The notes under the pieces: model-generated
Databases searched by the model: none
Told to the model about the DNA's origin: nothing
The model's input: only the letters and a program-made list of their open reading frames with translations
In this document: in pieces, positions 17,933 to 26,780 of the stretch
How positions within the stretch are numbered: the stretch's first letter is position 1
How the letters are laid out: the number at the start of each line of letters is the position of its first letter
Program-made: the position numbers and the translations under genes
Assembly (NCBI GenBank): GCA_963774895.1
Contig: CAVZGN010000001.1
Location: 62,001-126,000 of the forward strand
Source of the DNA: REEB76 sp963774895
GTDB lineage: Bacteria > Pseudomonadota > Gammaproteobacteria > Natronospirales > REEB76
DNA: 64,000 bases
Reading direction: 5' to 3'

Positions 17933-18568
17933 ATGCTTGGCACATCAACTAAAACCAAAATGGTACCTCCGACCCAGGCACTCCCGGGGCGTAACACGCC
18001 CATGCCGGTGCCGGAGAAGCATTTCGTCAACGGCCATCCGCTTAAGCCGCCTTTTCCCAAGGGTATGCAAGAGGCAATCTTTGGCCTCGGCTGCTTCTGG
18101 GGTGCGGAGCGTAAATTCTGGCAACAGCCGGGTGTCTACGTGACTGCCGCGGGCTACGCCGGTGGCTACACGCCTAATCCGACTTATGAAGAAGTCTGCA
18201 GCGGGCGTACCGGACATGCGGAAGTGGTGCGGGTTGTGTTCGATCCGAAGCTAGTGAGTTACGCGCAGTTATTGAAATTGTTCTGGGAAACCCATGATCC
18301 CACCCAGGGCATGCGCCAGGGCAATGACGTGGGAACGCAATACCGTTCGTGCATATTTACCTTCGGCGCAGCGCAGCAGCAAGCTGCTGAAGCATCGCTG
18401 CAAAATTACCAGCAGGCGTTACTCGCAGCCGGCCATCTGGCCGTCACCACCGAGATCAAACCGGCTGGCGAGTTCTATTACGCCGAGGATTATCACCAGC
18501 AGTATCTCGCCAAGAATCCCAACGGCTACTGCGGCCTAAGCGGCACCGGAGTGAGCTGCGCAATCTGA
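17933..18568 (+). CDS. msrA: peptide-methionine (S)-S-oxide reductase MsrA
   Basis: 211 residues. The catalytic GCFWGAERKFW is near residue 55, with VTAAGYAGG and FWETHDPTQGMRQGNDVGTQYRS typical of MsrA. The C-terminal CGLSGTGVSC supplies the resolving cysteines. It repairs oxidised methionine using thioredoxin. It is the last gene before the accessory island, and a relic of an lhr start follows 48 bases after its stop. Confidence 0.95.
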   Translation: MLGTSTKTKMVPPTQALPGRNTPMPVPEKHFVNGHPLKPPFPKGMQEAIFGLGCFWGAERKFWQQPGVYVTAAGYAGGYTPNPTYEEVCSGRTGHAEVVRVVFDPKLVSYAQLLKLFWETHDPTQGMRQGNDVGTQYRSCIFTFGAAQQQAAEASLQNYQQALLAAGHLAVTTEIKPAGEFYYAEDYHQQYLAKNPNGYCGLSGTGVSCAI

Positions 18569-18615
18569 ACACGCTTCATAGCACGATGCTTTCCTGTGAT
18601 GGTTTATTATTTATC

Positions 18616-18672
18616 AGCTTGGAAATATTCCATCGCGCCACCGCCGCATGGCTACGCAAGACATTCGTCCGC
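18616..18672 (+). pseudogene. relic of the 5' end of a second lhr gene
   Basis: Reading from 18616 gives SLEIFHRATAAWLRKTF, against SLEIFHSATAAWFRKTF at the start of the intact lhr (26951). Over 18619-18669 and 26954-27004, 44 of 51 bases agree, and the differences are mainly in third codon positions. At the place of the ATG stands ATC. After about 18670 similarity ends and a stop comes at 18691. This marks the left border of the accessory island. Confidence 0.8.
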
Positions 18673-18817
18673 GGTTGGGAAATTGGAAACTGATTAAATA
18701 AGATAACGAAAGCTGTTGGCGCCGCTCACTATCTGCCTTGCGTTATTTTTAATGGTTCACTGGGTGCGGGCAAGTGAAGTCGTGTTACATTCGCCGGAAT
18801 AATCACGCAAATCAATT

Positions 18818-19774
18818 ATGGGGTGGGCGGAATATGATGGGACATGGGGCGTGATCGAAGTCGAAGATCTGAGCTTCCGCTATCCGGGCGCCGAACGCGA
18901 TGCCATCCGTGGATTGTCGATGCGGGTACGGCGCGGCAGCCTGTTCGGACTGCTGGGGCCCAATGGCTCCGGTAAAACCACGCTTATCTCCATCCTTACC
19001 GGACTGTTATCGTCTGATTCGGGACGGGTCTGCATTGACGGCAGGATCCTGCCGGCGCAGACGCGCGAAGTTCAGGCGCTCGGCGCACTGGTGCCTCAGG
19101 ATTATGCCTTCTATGCGCATCTCAGCGTCATGGAAAATCTGCGCTTTTTCGCCGGCGCGCTCGGGATTCAGGCCGCGCAAACACACGCCCGCCTGGATGA
19201 AGCGCTGGCGGTCGCGGGGCTTGAGTCGTTTACCGCGGTTCGGGCCGCGCATCTGTCCGGCGGACTCAAGCGTCGCCTGAATCTGGCTATCGGCCTGCTG
19301 AGCAGGCCACAGCTGCTGTTCCTGGACGAACCGACTGTGGGTATAGATACGCAATCGCGGCATTTCATCCTGGAGGCGATCAAACGTGTCAATACAAATG
19401 GCACCACGGTGGTATACACCTCGCACTATATGGAAGAGGTGGAAATGCTGTGCGACGAGATCGGAGTGCTCGACGACGGCCGCCTGCTGGCCTGCGGAAC
19501 CTTGCAGCGCCTGCTTAACGACACAGCCGGCCACACATTAACGGTGGTATTTTCCGGAACGCCTAGTGCGCCACAACGAGCGGCGCTGAACGTCGTTGCG
19601 GGTCTTGATTTTCACTATAAAGAATTACACCTGAAGCATTGCAGCGGGAGCGATCTGAACCGCCTGATGACGCTGTTTGCGGACCAAAGACTGGGTATCG
19701 CGCGCATGCAATATGGATATGGGAATCTTGAAGAATTGTTCCTGCATCTCACCGGCCGGCAACTGAGAGATTGA
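18818..19774 (+). CDS. ABC transporter ATP-binding protein (ABC-2 type exporter)
   Basis: 318 residues if the ATG at 18818 is used; a GTG at 18851 (VIEVEDLSFRYPG) is an equally likely start and removes a poor N-terminus. Walker A GPNGSGKTT, signature LSGGLKRRLNLA, Walker B LLFLDEPTVGID and the H-loop SHYMEE are all complete. The C-terminal part of about 80 residues is the DrrA-like extension. The permease gene follows after 6 bases. Together they should export the product of the neighbouring acyl/ketide genes. Confidence 0.92.
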   Translation: MGWAEYDGTWGVIEVEDLSFRYPGAERDAIRGLSMRVRRGSLFGLLGPNGSGKTTLISILTGLLSSDSGRVCIDGRILPAQTREVQALGALVPQDYAFYAHLSVMENLRFFAGALGIQAAQTHARLDEALAVAGLESFTAVRAAHLSGGLKRRLNLAIGLLSRPQLLFLDEPTVGIDTQSRHFILEAIKRVNTNGTTVVYTSHYMEEVEMLCDEIGVLDDGRLLACGTLQRLLNDTAGHTLTVVFSGTPSAPQRAALNVVAGLDFHYKELHLKHCSGSDLNRLMTLFADQRLGIARMQYGYGNLEELFLHLTGRQLRD

Positions 19775-19780
19775 AGAATA

Positions 19781-20983
19781 ATGATCTTGGTCGCGTTGAT
19801 CTGGAAGGAATGGAAACTACTGTTGCGCGACTGGCACGCGTTATTGCTGCTGTTCGCGATGCCGTCGGTATTCATATTGGTGATGTCGCTGGCGTTGCAG
19901 GACAGCTTCAGTCTGCGTCAGGGCGTTAGCATCCACTATTACCTTGTGGATGAAGACCATAGCCGGCTGAGTGCCGCGCTGGTCAAGAGGCTGGATGCCC
20001 TGGACGATTTCAAGGCGCAGCCCCCGGATGCGGCCGTTAAGGAACTGATTGAGCGGGTACGACACGATCGGGTTCAATTCCTGGTGCGCATTCCGGCGGG
20101 TTTCGGCGAATCGATGGACAGCGAAAAACCAGTGGCGGTGCAGATGCTCGCCGGTCCGGATGTCGAACCTGCCGTATACAAACTCTTCGAAGCTGCCCTG
20201 CGCGACGTGCTGGCACGCGTGTATCTGCAACAGACCATGGCGCCGTTGCAGTCGCAGATGACAGGTACGGATGGAATGGCCACCGCCGGTGGGAATCTGG
20301 ACGCTGCCGACAAATTATTAAACGTTCAGTCGCTTTATCAGATGAACGGAGAAAACCGGCGGCCCTCTTCGGTGCAGCAGAATGTCCCGGCATGGCTGCT
20401 GTTCGCGATGTTTTTTATCGCTATCCCCCTCTCCACGACCTGGGTGCAGGAACGTCAGCAGGGTACTTATGCTCGCTTGCGCAGCATGGGCCTGGGTGCC
20501 GGAGCCTTACTGCTGGGGAAATTGTTGCCGTATCTCGCTATAAATCTGTTGCAAGTAGTATTGATGCTGGCGGTGGGGGTCTTCGTGGTGCCGTGGTTCG
20601 GCGGCGGCAGCCTGACGCTCGGTCATGCGCCGCTGGCACTTTGCCTGATGGCGGTGGCCGCGAGTTTCGCATCGGTATCCTATGCGCTATTGATTGCAAA
20701 TCTGGTTTCCACCAGCGAGCAAGCCACGATTTTCACCGGCGTATGCAATCTGTTGATGGCGGCTGTGGGCGGGATCATGGTACCGGTTTTCCTGATGCCG
20801 CCCATGATGCAGGCATTGAGCCATTATTCACCCATGGCTTGGGGCCTGCAGGGCTTTCTGAATGTATTCCTGCGCCAAGGTGATTTCAGAGAGGTGGCGC
20901 CACAAGCCGCCTACTTGTTTGCTTTTGGAGTGGCCTGCCTGGCGGCTGCGGTGTTATTGCTCGGCATGCGCAAAAGGAAATAG
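19781..20983 (+). CDS. ABC-2 type transporter permease
   Basis: 400 residues. One N-terminal membrane helix (LLLLFAMPSVFILVMSLAL), then a periplasmic region of about 180 residues with repeated charged helices, then five C-terminal helices. This is the DrrB/NodJ-like or YhhJ-type layout of lipid and drug exporters. It belongs to the same operon as the ATPase before it and the acyl carrier protein after it (6-base gap each). Substrate unknown. Confidence 0.88.
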   Translation: MILVALIWKEWKLLLRDWHALLLLFAMPSVFILVMSLALQDSFSLRQGVSIHYYLVDEDHSRLSAALVKRLDALDDFKAQPPDAAVKELIERVRHDRVQFLVRIPAGFGESMDSEKPVAVQMLAGPDVEPAVYKLFEAALRDVLARVYLQQTMAPLQSQMTGTDGMATAGGNLDAADKLLNVQSLYQMNGENRRPSSVQQNVPAWLLFAMFFIAIPLSTTWVQERQQGTYARLRSMGLGAGALLLGKLLPYLAINLLQVVLMLAVGVFVVPWFGGGSLTLGHAPLALCLMAVAASFASVSYALLIANLVSTSEQATIFTGVCNLLMAAVGGIMVPVFLMPPMMQALSHYSPMAWGLQGFLNVFLRQGDFREVAPQAAYLFAFGVACLAAAVLLLGMRKRK

Positions 20984-20989
20984 AGGCTT

Positions 20990-21256
20990 ATGGACCGGGA
21001 GCAGCTGAAACTTGAACTCAAGAGGATGATTATCAGGGAATGCGAAAAAGACGTTTGCCCGGATGATATTCCGGATGACGCCGTTCTCATCGGCAGCCAG
21101 GGCGACCTGGCGCTTGATTCACTGGATGCTCTGCAGATCGCGCTGGCCGTAAAACAACAATATGGCAAACGCATTGACGGCAACAACCAGACGCGCGCAG
21201 CGTTGGCCTCTATCAATGCGCTCACCGATTTCATTCTTGCTGACAAGAGTTCCTGA
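20990..21256 (+). CDS. acyl carrier protein
   Basis: 88 residues, acidic four-helix type. The phosphopantetheine site is LALDSLDALQIALAV, with the Ser of DSL at about residue 43. It carries the growing acyl or ketide chain for the ketosynthases encoded directly after it. No phosphopantetheinyl transferase gene is found in the window, so a host enzyme must modify it. Confidence 0.9.
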   Translation: MDREQLKLELKRMIIRECEKDVCPDDIPDDAVLIGSQGDLALDSLDALQIALAVKQQYGKRIDGNNQTRAALASINALTDFILADKSS

Positions 21257-21263
21257 CAGACAC

Positions 21264-22412
21264 ATGACAGGCGTATACATCCGCGGCATGGGACTAAGCT
21301 GCGCGCTGGGCCAAAATCCGGAAAATTGCCTGTCCGCGATGCAGAGTATCCAGGTGCAGCCGATCACATTGCAGCTGGATGATTTCGATGAGCCATTGCG
21401 GATCCCGTATTACCGCATTCCCGATCCCATGGAGTTGTTCGACAGCCGCCGTTTCGAATTTCTACTGCCGCCGGTGGTACGTGCGGCGGTGGAACAGGCA
21501 GCGCTTACGGATGCCGAAATACAGCGGTTGCCACTGTTCATCGGCTCCTCGTGTTTTTCCATTGGCTGGTCGGAAACTCGTTATGCTGCGGCATTGGCGC
21601 GTCAGGCGGAAACGGCCTTGCCTATGCCCTTGTGCGGCTATCAGGATATCGCCGCAATCGCGCAGCAGGCTCTGGGTTGTGCGGGCGACACCTATACCTA
21701 CAACACAGCATGCACATCCTCCGCCAATGCACTGTTGGGCGCGCTGCGTTTGATCGAGTTGGGCTGGTATTCACATGCCCTGGTGATCGGTGCTGAGCTG
21801 GCCAACCGTACTACGCTCACAGGCTTCTCGGGTTTGCAGCTGCTGGCTGAATGCGTGCGCCCGTTTGATCGGGCACGCGGCGGGATTGTGCTGGGCGAGG
21901 GCCTCGCTGCGGTACTGCTGTCGGCGGGCGGCGATATTAAGGAGTTGCGCATGCTGGGCGGCGCCAGCAATAGCGATACCTCCAGCGTGACTACCGCCAA
22001 TACCGACGGCAATTCGGTAGCGGCAGTCTTGCGCCAGACGCTGTCGAACACGCGGCTGAAACCAGCGCAGATATGCGGGATCAAAGCCCACGGTACCGCC
22101 ACATCCAGTGGCGATACTGCGGAAGCCATGGGCATGCGGCAGGTATTTGCGCATCTGCCGCCGATGTGTGTGTTGAAGCCCTATGTGGGGCATACCCTGG
22201 GTGCCTGCTGCGTCACTGAACTGGTGTTATTCGCGAGCGCGCTGGAGAACGGATTCTTACCCGCGACCCCCGGCTTTAAGTCTCCCGATCCTGAACTTGG
22301 CGTGCATCCGCTCAAGACACAGGGTTCGGCGCCCGACGGGCACTATCTGCTGAATCATTTCGGTTTTGGCGGAAACAACACTGTACTGGCGCTGGAAAAG
22401 ACCGCGCCATGA
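21264..22412 (+). CDS. beta-ketoacyl-ACP synthase (KAS I/II type, catalytic)
   Basis: 382 residues. The catalytic triad is complete: Cys150 in YNTACTSSANALL, His276 in IKAHGTATSSGD and His310 in KPYVGHTLGACC. The start at 21264 follows the ACP stop by 7 bases. It overlaps the next gene by 4 bases (ATGA), as in KS/CLF pairs of type II polyketide and aryl-polyene systems. It should extend an acyl-ACP chain by decarboxylative condensation. Confidence 0.9.
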   Translation: MTGVYIRGMGLSCALGQNPENCLSAMQSIQVQPITLQLDDFDEPLRIPYYRIPDPMELFDSRRFEFLLPPVVRAAVEQAALTDAEIQRLPLFIGSSCFSIGWSETRYAAALARQAETALPMPLCGYQDIAAIAQQALGCAGDTYTYNTACTSSANALLGALRLIELGWYSHALVIGAELANRTTLTGFSGLQLLAECVRPFDRARGGIVLGEGLAAVLLSAGGDIKELRMLGGASNSDTSSVTTANTDGNSVAAVLRQTLSNTRLKPAQICGIKAHGTATSSGDTAEAMGMRQVFAHLPPMCVLKPYVGHTLGACCVTELVLFASALENGFLPATPGFKSPDPELGVHPLKTQGSAPDGHYLLNHFGFGGNNTVLALEKTAP

Positions 22413-23266
22413 TCCGGGTGGTAGCAGCCAGCCATTATTTGCATCCGTTGCATGATGCTGAACCGCTGCCCAAGCTGGACGGAGTCTTGAGAGAGCTGTG
22501 CCGGGAGGATTTTCGCCGCACCGATCGTTTTATCCAGCTCGCATTGCTGGGTTCCGCACGCTGCGCGACCGGGCATGAATTGCAGGCGACCTGCGGAGTC
22601 TATCTAGGCTCGGGTCTGGGGCCCATCGGCAACAACATCGTGACCCAGCAACAGTTGATACGCGACCGGGAAATTCCCAAGCCCTTCAACTTTATCAACA
22701 CGCTAGGTAGCAGCGCCGGGTTTTACATAGCCAGGAATCTGGGTTTGAGAGGCCAGAACATTTTTATCTCGCGGCGAAGCGCGAGCCTGGAAGCAGTATT
22801 GAGCATGGCGATCGCTGACCTCATGCTCGGCGCAGTCGGCCAAGCGCTGGTTGGAGTGGTGGAAGAAGCCACGCTGCCGCTGGCGGCGCATCGGCAGCGC
22901 CAGGGATTGGTCAAAGCTTTGCCGTTATCCGAGGGTAGCCATTGGCTGCTGTTGCAAGCCGGCGATACCGGCAGACAGATTCAAGTTATGCGGTTTGCAG
23001 ATTATGCGGCACTCGAGGGTTTCATCGAGCCGCACTGTGGCTTGGGAGCTCGTTTGTACTGTATGCGAGGTATGGAGCCCAGTTTTGCGCAAAACCTCCG
23101 GCAATTGTTTCAGGACAATGCGCGGCAAAATCCGGTTGTGGCCTTTCATGACAGTCTGGAAGCGGCGTGGCTCACGCAATTTTTAACAGCCGGTGGATTG
23201 GACAAGCTGTTTATGGTGAGCGGTAACAATGTCCGTGGCTGGACGTTATTTTATTTCAGCACGTAA
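22409..23266 (+). CDS. ketosynthase-like partner lacking the catalytic cysteine (chain-length-factor-like)
   Basis: 285 residues, shorter than a full ketosynthase. The nucleophile region reads FNFINTLGSSAGFYIA: where catalytic enzymes have Cys, there is Gly (residue 100). The two His motifs are not recognisable either. It resembles a thiolase-fold N-terminal half and could form a heterodimer with the upstream ketosynthase, setting chain length or stabilising it. The end overlaps the BtrH-like gene on the other strand by 21 bases. Confidence 0.75.
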   Translation: MIRVVAASHYLHPLHDAEPLPKLDGVLRELCREDFRRTDRFIQLALLGSARCATGHELQATCGVYLGSGLGPIGNNIVTQQQLIRDREIPKPFNFINTLGSSAGFYIARNLGLRGQNIFISRRSASLEAVLSMAIADLMLGAVGQALVGVVEEATLPLAAHRQRQGLVKALPLSEGSHWLLLQAGDTGRQIQVMRFADYAALEGFIEPHCGLGARLYCMRGMEPSFAQNLRQLFQDNARQNPVVAFHDSLEAAWLTQFLTAGGLDKLFMVSGNNVRGWTLFYFST

Positions 23267-24268
23267 TTGACGGTAGATATTTTCTTCGCATTTCGCGCAA
23301 TGCGACAACTCATCCGCCAACAGGCCGTAATCCATCGGCATGCGGTCCTTGCACATCTTGGCGGCATGCAACGCGAAGCGCCGCCATTCGTCGCCAGCCG
23401 CAGTCAATTGTCCGGCGATTTCCGTCAGGTGCGGCTTATCCAGTAGCGCGGCGGCCTCCTGCAGGAAGGACGCATACAGAAACCGGAAACCGGCTCCACC
23501 GGTGCCGATTTCTTCCTGCATGCGCACGATGTGACCCAGCAGCAATTTGTTCCGATGTTGTTCGCGAGCATCCAGTCTGCGGATCTTGCGAGCCACGGTG
23601 CGTATGCCGCGCACCCCCAGGATCGGCACCGGTGTGTACAGCATCATGCCGGTAGTGAACCTGATGGCCTTGCGTATGGCGCGCGGCATGTCCACGTGCG
23701 CCGGAATGAATTCCGGATAGTAGAGTAATCCCTTTGGCGCCAGCACACCGCGTGTGAAGCGCGCCTTCTTGAGGGCTTCGGCTTCGCATTCGACCAGGAT
23801 ATCGATGACCGGATCGCTGATCAGATAGTTATTGCCGCGTTTGCCGTACACCACCAGGTTATGGGCGTTGAAATGAAAGCGCATATCCGGCGGAAAATAC
23901 GTCAGCCAGTACGCCGAAGTCTGAATGCCGACTACCTTTCCTGCGGCCAAGTGACGATCAAGTGCAGCCATGCCCGCTGCAGGCTGCCGGAAACGTTCAA
24001 AGTGCATCCTGATGCCAAGCCGCCGGGTCAGTCCGCGGATCACATGGCCGGGCGGCATGCGATAGGCGAACATTGGCAGCCCGCCGAATTTCAGGAAAGG
24101 CAAATAGGCATAGCTCAGCGCCGCCGAGACACCGAACGCCATGGGTTCGGAGATCGGCATCTTTGCATGCCTCAACAGCGACGAGATGGCGCCGCTTTCG
24201 CAGTGGGCGCTTTGCTGATGATCAAAGGGGATCTCGATATCGTCGAGCGGGCGCTGGACATCGTTCAT
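23246..24268 (-). CDS. BtrH N-terminal-domain acyltransferase-like protein
   Basis: 340 residues. The start (FDHQQSAHCESGAISSLL, Cys23) and the later FHFNAHNLVVYGKRGNNYLISDP resemble the papain/C39-like fold of BtrH, which in butirosin synthesis moves an acyl group from an acyl carrier protein to an amine. The Cys, His and Asp for a triad appear present. A C-terminal region of about 150 residues is helical (matches what is called DUF4872 by recall). Start overlaps the upstream small gene by 4 bases. Here it may transfer the chain from the ACP onto an amine or alcohol. Confidence 0.75.
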   Translation of the reverse strand: MNDVQRPLDDIEIPFDHQQSAHCESGAISSLLRHAKMPISEPMAFGVSAALSYAYLPFLKFGGLPMFAYRMPPGHVIRGLTRRLGIRMHFERFRQPAAGMAALDRHLAAGKVVGIQTSAYWLTYFPPDMRFHFNAHNLVVYGKRGNNYLISDPVIDILVECEAEALKKARFTRGVLAPKGLLYYPEFIPAHVDMPRAIRKAIRFTTGMMLYTPVPILGVRGIRTVARKIRRLDAREQHRNKLLLGHIVRMQEEIGTGGAGFRFLYASFLQEAAALLDKPHLTEIAGQLTAAGDEWRRFALHAAKMCKDRMPMDYGLLADELSHCAKCEENIYRQLRAEIK

Positions 24269-24669
24269 GGCTGTTCGGGCAACGTATCCAGTTGTTCCGG
24301 GGTGGTACCGAGGGCCTCGGCATAACGCCGGCGGCATTTGGCCGGGAGTTTCTGGAAGGCACCGGGCTTCAGGTGCCGGCGTACCCGCCATTTCAGATAA
24401 CCGGTGCTTTGCGCCAGCAGCACTAGATCCATGCGCACACGGTACATGTGATATTCGAGTGCCGAAGCCTGCCCGAGTCGCGCCCGCCGCCAGGCATCCG
24501 CAGCCTGTTGTTGGTATTCGGCGATAGCCTGATCGAGCACGATTTCCTCTGCTTCCCAACCGCTCGAGGGAGCGCGCACGTAACGGCCGTTTTCGTCCAG
24601 TGCATACAATAATTTGCTATGGCCCATGAAGGCCTTGGCGTTCTGCTGCGGTACTTCGTCGCGTTTCAT
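24265..24669 (-). CDS. small uncharacterised protein of the ketosynthase cluster (134 aa)
   Basis: Basic, helical, no membrane segment. Notable stretches are KLLYALDENGRYVRAPSSGWEAEE and a region rich in Arg (LKWRVRRHLKPGAFQKL), ending with a helix-turn-like RRYAEALGTTPEQLDTL. It sits between the KAS III and BtrH-like genes (4-base overlap with the latter), so it is part of the same operon. I do not recognise a family; an adaptor or a regulator are both possible. Confidence 0.65.
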   Translation of the reverse strand: MKRDEVPQQNAKAFMGHSKLLYALDENGRYVRAPSSGWEAEEIVLDQAIAEYQQQAADAWRRARLGQASALEYHMYRVRMDLVLLAQSTGYLKWRVRRHLKPGAFQKLPAKCRRRYAEALGTTPEQLDTLPEQP

Positions 24670-24675
24670 CCAGCC

Positions 24676-25854
24676 TCAGGAGCGGGTGTAGCCGTCCGGG
24701 CCGCACACGCTGAGATGTATCCAGGCGGTGTTGAAGCGCCCGCTTTCGGGCACGTAGCACAGCAATCGCTGGCCCGGTTTCAGTCTACCGGAACGGAACA
24801 GTTCCTCGAGCATGATGTAGATGGAGGCCGCACCGGTATTGCCCTTGGTATACAGATTAGTGAACCAGCGTTCGTAGGGAATATCGAAACCGGCTTTAAG
24901 CATGTACTCACGGACCCGCTCGCGAAAATAGTGCGAAGAATAATGCGGCAGGAAGAAATCGATGTGTTCAGGATCCAGGTTTTTCAGTTTCGGCAGCTCT
25001 CGCAACGGCCGTTCGACGGTGTAGGCCATCACGTGTTCATTGAGCTGTTTGACGTCCTGCTTGAGTGTGAACACCGAATGCGGCGCCCATTCCTCGGGAA
25101 CATACGCGGGCCAGCCCTTCAAACTTCCGTCCTCCAGTTTCTCGGCGCCGCCATACATGCAGGCAGGCTGTTCATTGGCGTAGGAGCGTTCCACGATCCA
25201 GTCGATTTGCAGCGAGAGCCCTTCGGCGGCGGGTTGTGGTTCGAGCAGCGCGGCGCCGGCGCCGTCCGACAACATCCAGCGGATGAAGTCTTTCTGGAAT
25301 GCCAGTACGCCGCTGTCCCCGAGGGCATCGATCTGGGCATCGGTCTCGGCCTTGAAATTGCGCGCATGCATTACCGATGAAGGCGTTTCGGAACCGGCGC
25401 TGACCGCATGTTGAAACTCGCCGGCCGCTACCCCGTACATCGCATATTTAAGCGCCGCAGTGCTGCTGATGCATACGCCCGAGGTGCTGATATTTTCACA
25501 GGGCGGGATCCCGAGCTCGCCATGCACCATATTGGTGTGGCTGGGTACAAGCTGGTCGGCGAAGGTAGTGCCGCAAGCCAGCAGATCAATCTGCTCGAGT
25601 TTGAAATGCGCATTGGCCAAGCGGCGCACAGCTTCAGCAGTAAGCTGTGCATTGGTGTGGGTGGCGTTGCCGGTGGCGGGATCAATCGCGTAATAGCGAG
25701 TCTTGATGCCGTTGGAACGCAGGATGATGCGGCGTGCGCGTGAAGGGCGGCCGTTGACCATACCCAGCACCGATTCCATCTCATCGTTGCCGATCGGGGC
25801 ATTCGGTAGGTACGCCGAAAGATTGGTGATATATGCCTTGCCCGCCATGTTCAT
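24676..25854 (-). CDS. KAS III-type ketosynthase, DarB-like
   Basis: 392 residues. Thiolase fold with Cys128 (STSGVCISSTAALKYA), a His in FFLPHYSSHYF and an Asn in KGNTGAASIYIMLEEL: the Cys-His-Asn triad of FabH-like enzymes. In dialkylresorcinol pathways DarB joins two acyl units and closes a cyclohexanedione ring; the direct overlap (4 bases) with a DarA-like gene makes that role likely here. The start ATG at 25854 overlaps the upstream stop; a second ATG lies at 25848. Confidence 0.85.
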   Translation of the reverse strand: MNMAGKAYITNLSAYLPNAPIGNDEMESVLGMVNGRPSRARRIILRSNGIKTRYYAIDPATGNATHTNAQLTAEAVRRLANAHFKLEQIDLLACGTTFADQLVPSHTNMVHGELGIPPCENISTSGVCISSTAALKYAMYGVAAGEFQHAVSAGSETPSSVMHARNFKAETDAQIDALGDSGVLAFQKDFIRWMLSDGAGAALLEPQPAAEGLSLQIDWIVERSYANEQPACMYGGAEKLEDGSLKGWPAYVPEEWAPHSVFTLKQDVKQLNEHVMAYTVERPLRELPKLKNLDPEHIDFFLPHYSSHYFRERVREYMLKAGFDIPYERWFTNLYTKGNTGAASIYIMLEELFRSGRLKPGQRLLCYVPESGRFNTAWIHLSVCGPDGYTRS

Positions 25855-26780
25855 TCGCCCGACGGCTGACTGAAATAGTTGCGCTGTGCCGCGATGCGTT
25901 TGCGCAACAGCGGTGTGGCCATGGTTTTGAAAAGTGCACTCACAGGCAGCACCACGATCAGTAACACGATCAGAAACACGATATAGATCATGACCAGCGG
26001 CTGGCGCGCCCAGGCGCCTTGCTTGCCGAGTGCGCGCAACAGTTTTCCCCACGCAAGAAAGCTGCGGCGCGCGGCTTTTTCCGTGGCGATCAAATGAGTA
26101 TTCACTTTGACCGCCCCCATGCCGCGCAGCAAATTGGTGTCGAGCGGGCGGTCCTGCTGGAGTGCCTGGGCGGTGCGCAAGCCGAATTGCCGGCTGCTTG
26201 CGATCTGTTCCGGTTTGACGCCGGCGCGCGGGATCAGGCCGCCAAACCGCGGCCCGCGCTTGCCGCTCAGCATCCATAATGGCGTGGCGAGAAAGCTGCC
26301 CACCGATCCGGCTTCGTCGGTCAGCACCACATTCCCTACAAGGCGGGCGCCACAAGTAGCCAGCAATTCTTTGGTTCGTTCTTGGGCCATCAGCCACATG
26401 TCGCGGCAGGCGATCACCGTGACCACAGGTGTGTCCCTGAGCAGCGTCTGCGCTGTGGGGTTTTTCAGGAACGCGGTAGTCGGCAGCGAGGGTGACAGGA
26501 ACCACACCTGATAGCCGAGGATCACCAGATCGAAGCGTTGCTTTGGGTCCAGGCCCAGGGGTTCAAGCTCGGGAGGATCCAGGTAAATGGCTTCCGGGAA
26601 AGTATCGAAAAACCGCAGGATCGGCCAGGGAAACGGATAAGGGCGCTTGCAGCGCAAGACGAGCTGGCGCAGCTCAATGTTATCCGATTCGGCCAGTGGG
26701 GAAGTCAGGTTGCGGATGACCTCGCTCAACTGGCCGCTGGGGGATGAATAGTGGACCACCAGGACTTTCTTTCTACGCAT
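25851..26780 (-). CDS. DarA-like flavodoxin-fold enzyme ('dialkylresorcinol condensing enzyme' family)
   Basis: 309 residues. The N-terminus (KVLVVHYSSPSGQLSEVI) is a flavodoxin-type FMN phosphate loop, and the fold continues (DLVILGYQVWFLSPSLP; VVTVIACRDMWLMAQERT). A C-terminal membrane helix (MIYIVFLIVLLIVVLPVSALF) anchors it. DarA-type proteins are thought to aromatise the ring made by DarB. First gene of the minus-strand operon; no clear Shine-Dalgarno is seen before the ATG at 26780. The 167 bases up to lhr are AT-rich and should hold both promoters. Confidence 0.8.
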   Translation of the reverse strand: MRRKKVLVVHYSSPSGQLSEVIRNLTSPLAESDNIELRQLVLRCKRPYPFPWPILRFFDTFPEAIYLDPPELEPLGLDPKQRFDLVILGYQVWFLSPSLPTTAFLKNPTAQTLLRDTPVVTVIACRDMWLMAQERTKELLATCGARLVGNVVLTDEAGSVGSFLATPLWMLSGKRGPRFGGLIPRAGVKPEQIASSRQFGLRTAQALQQDRPLDTNLLRGMGAVKVNTHLIATEKAARRSFLAWGKLLRALGKQGAWARQPLVMIYIVFLIVLLIVVLPVSALFKTMATPLLRKRIAAQRNYFSQPSGE

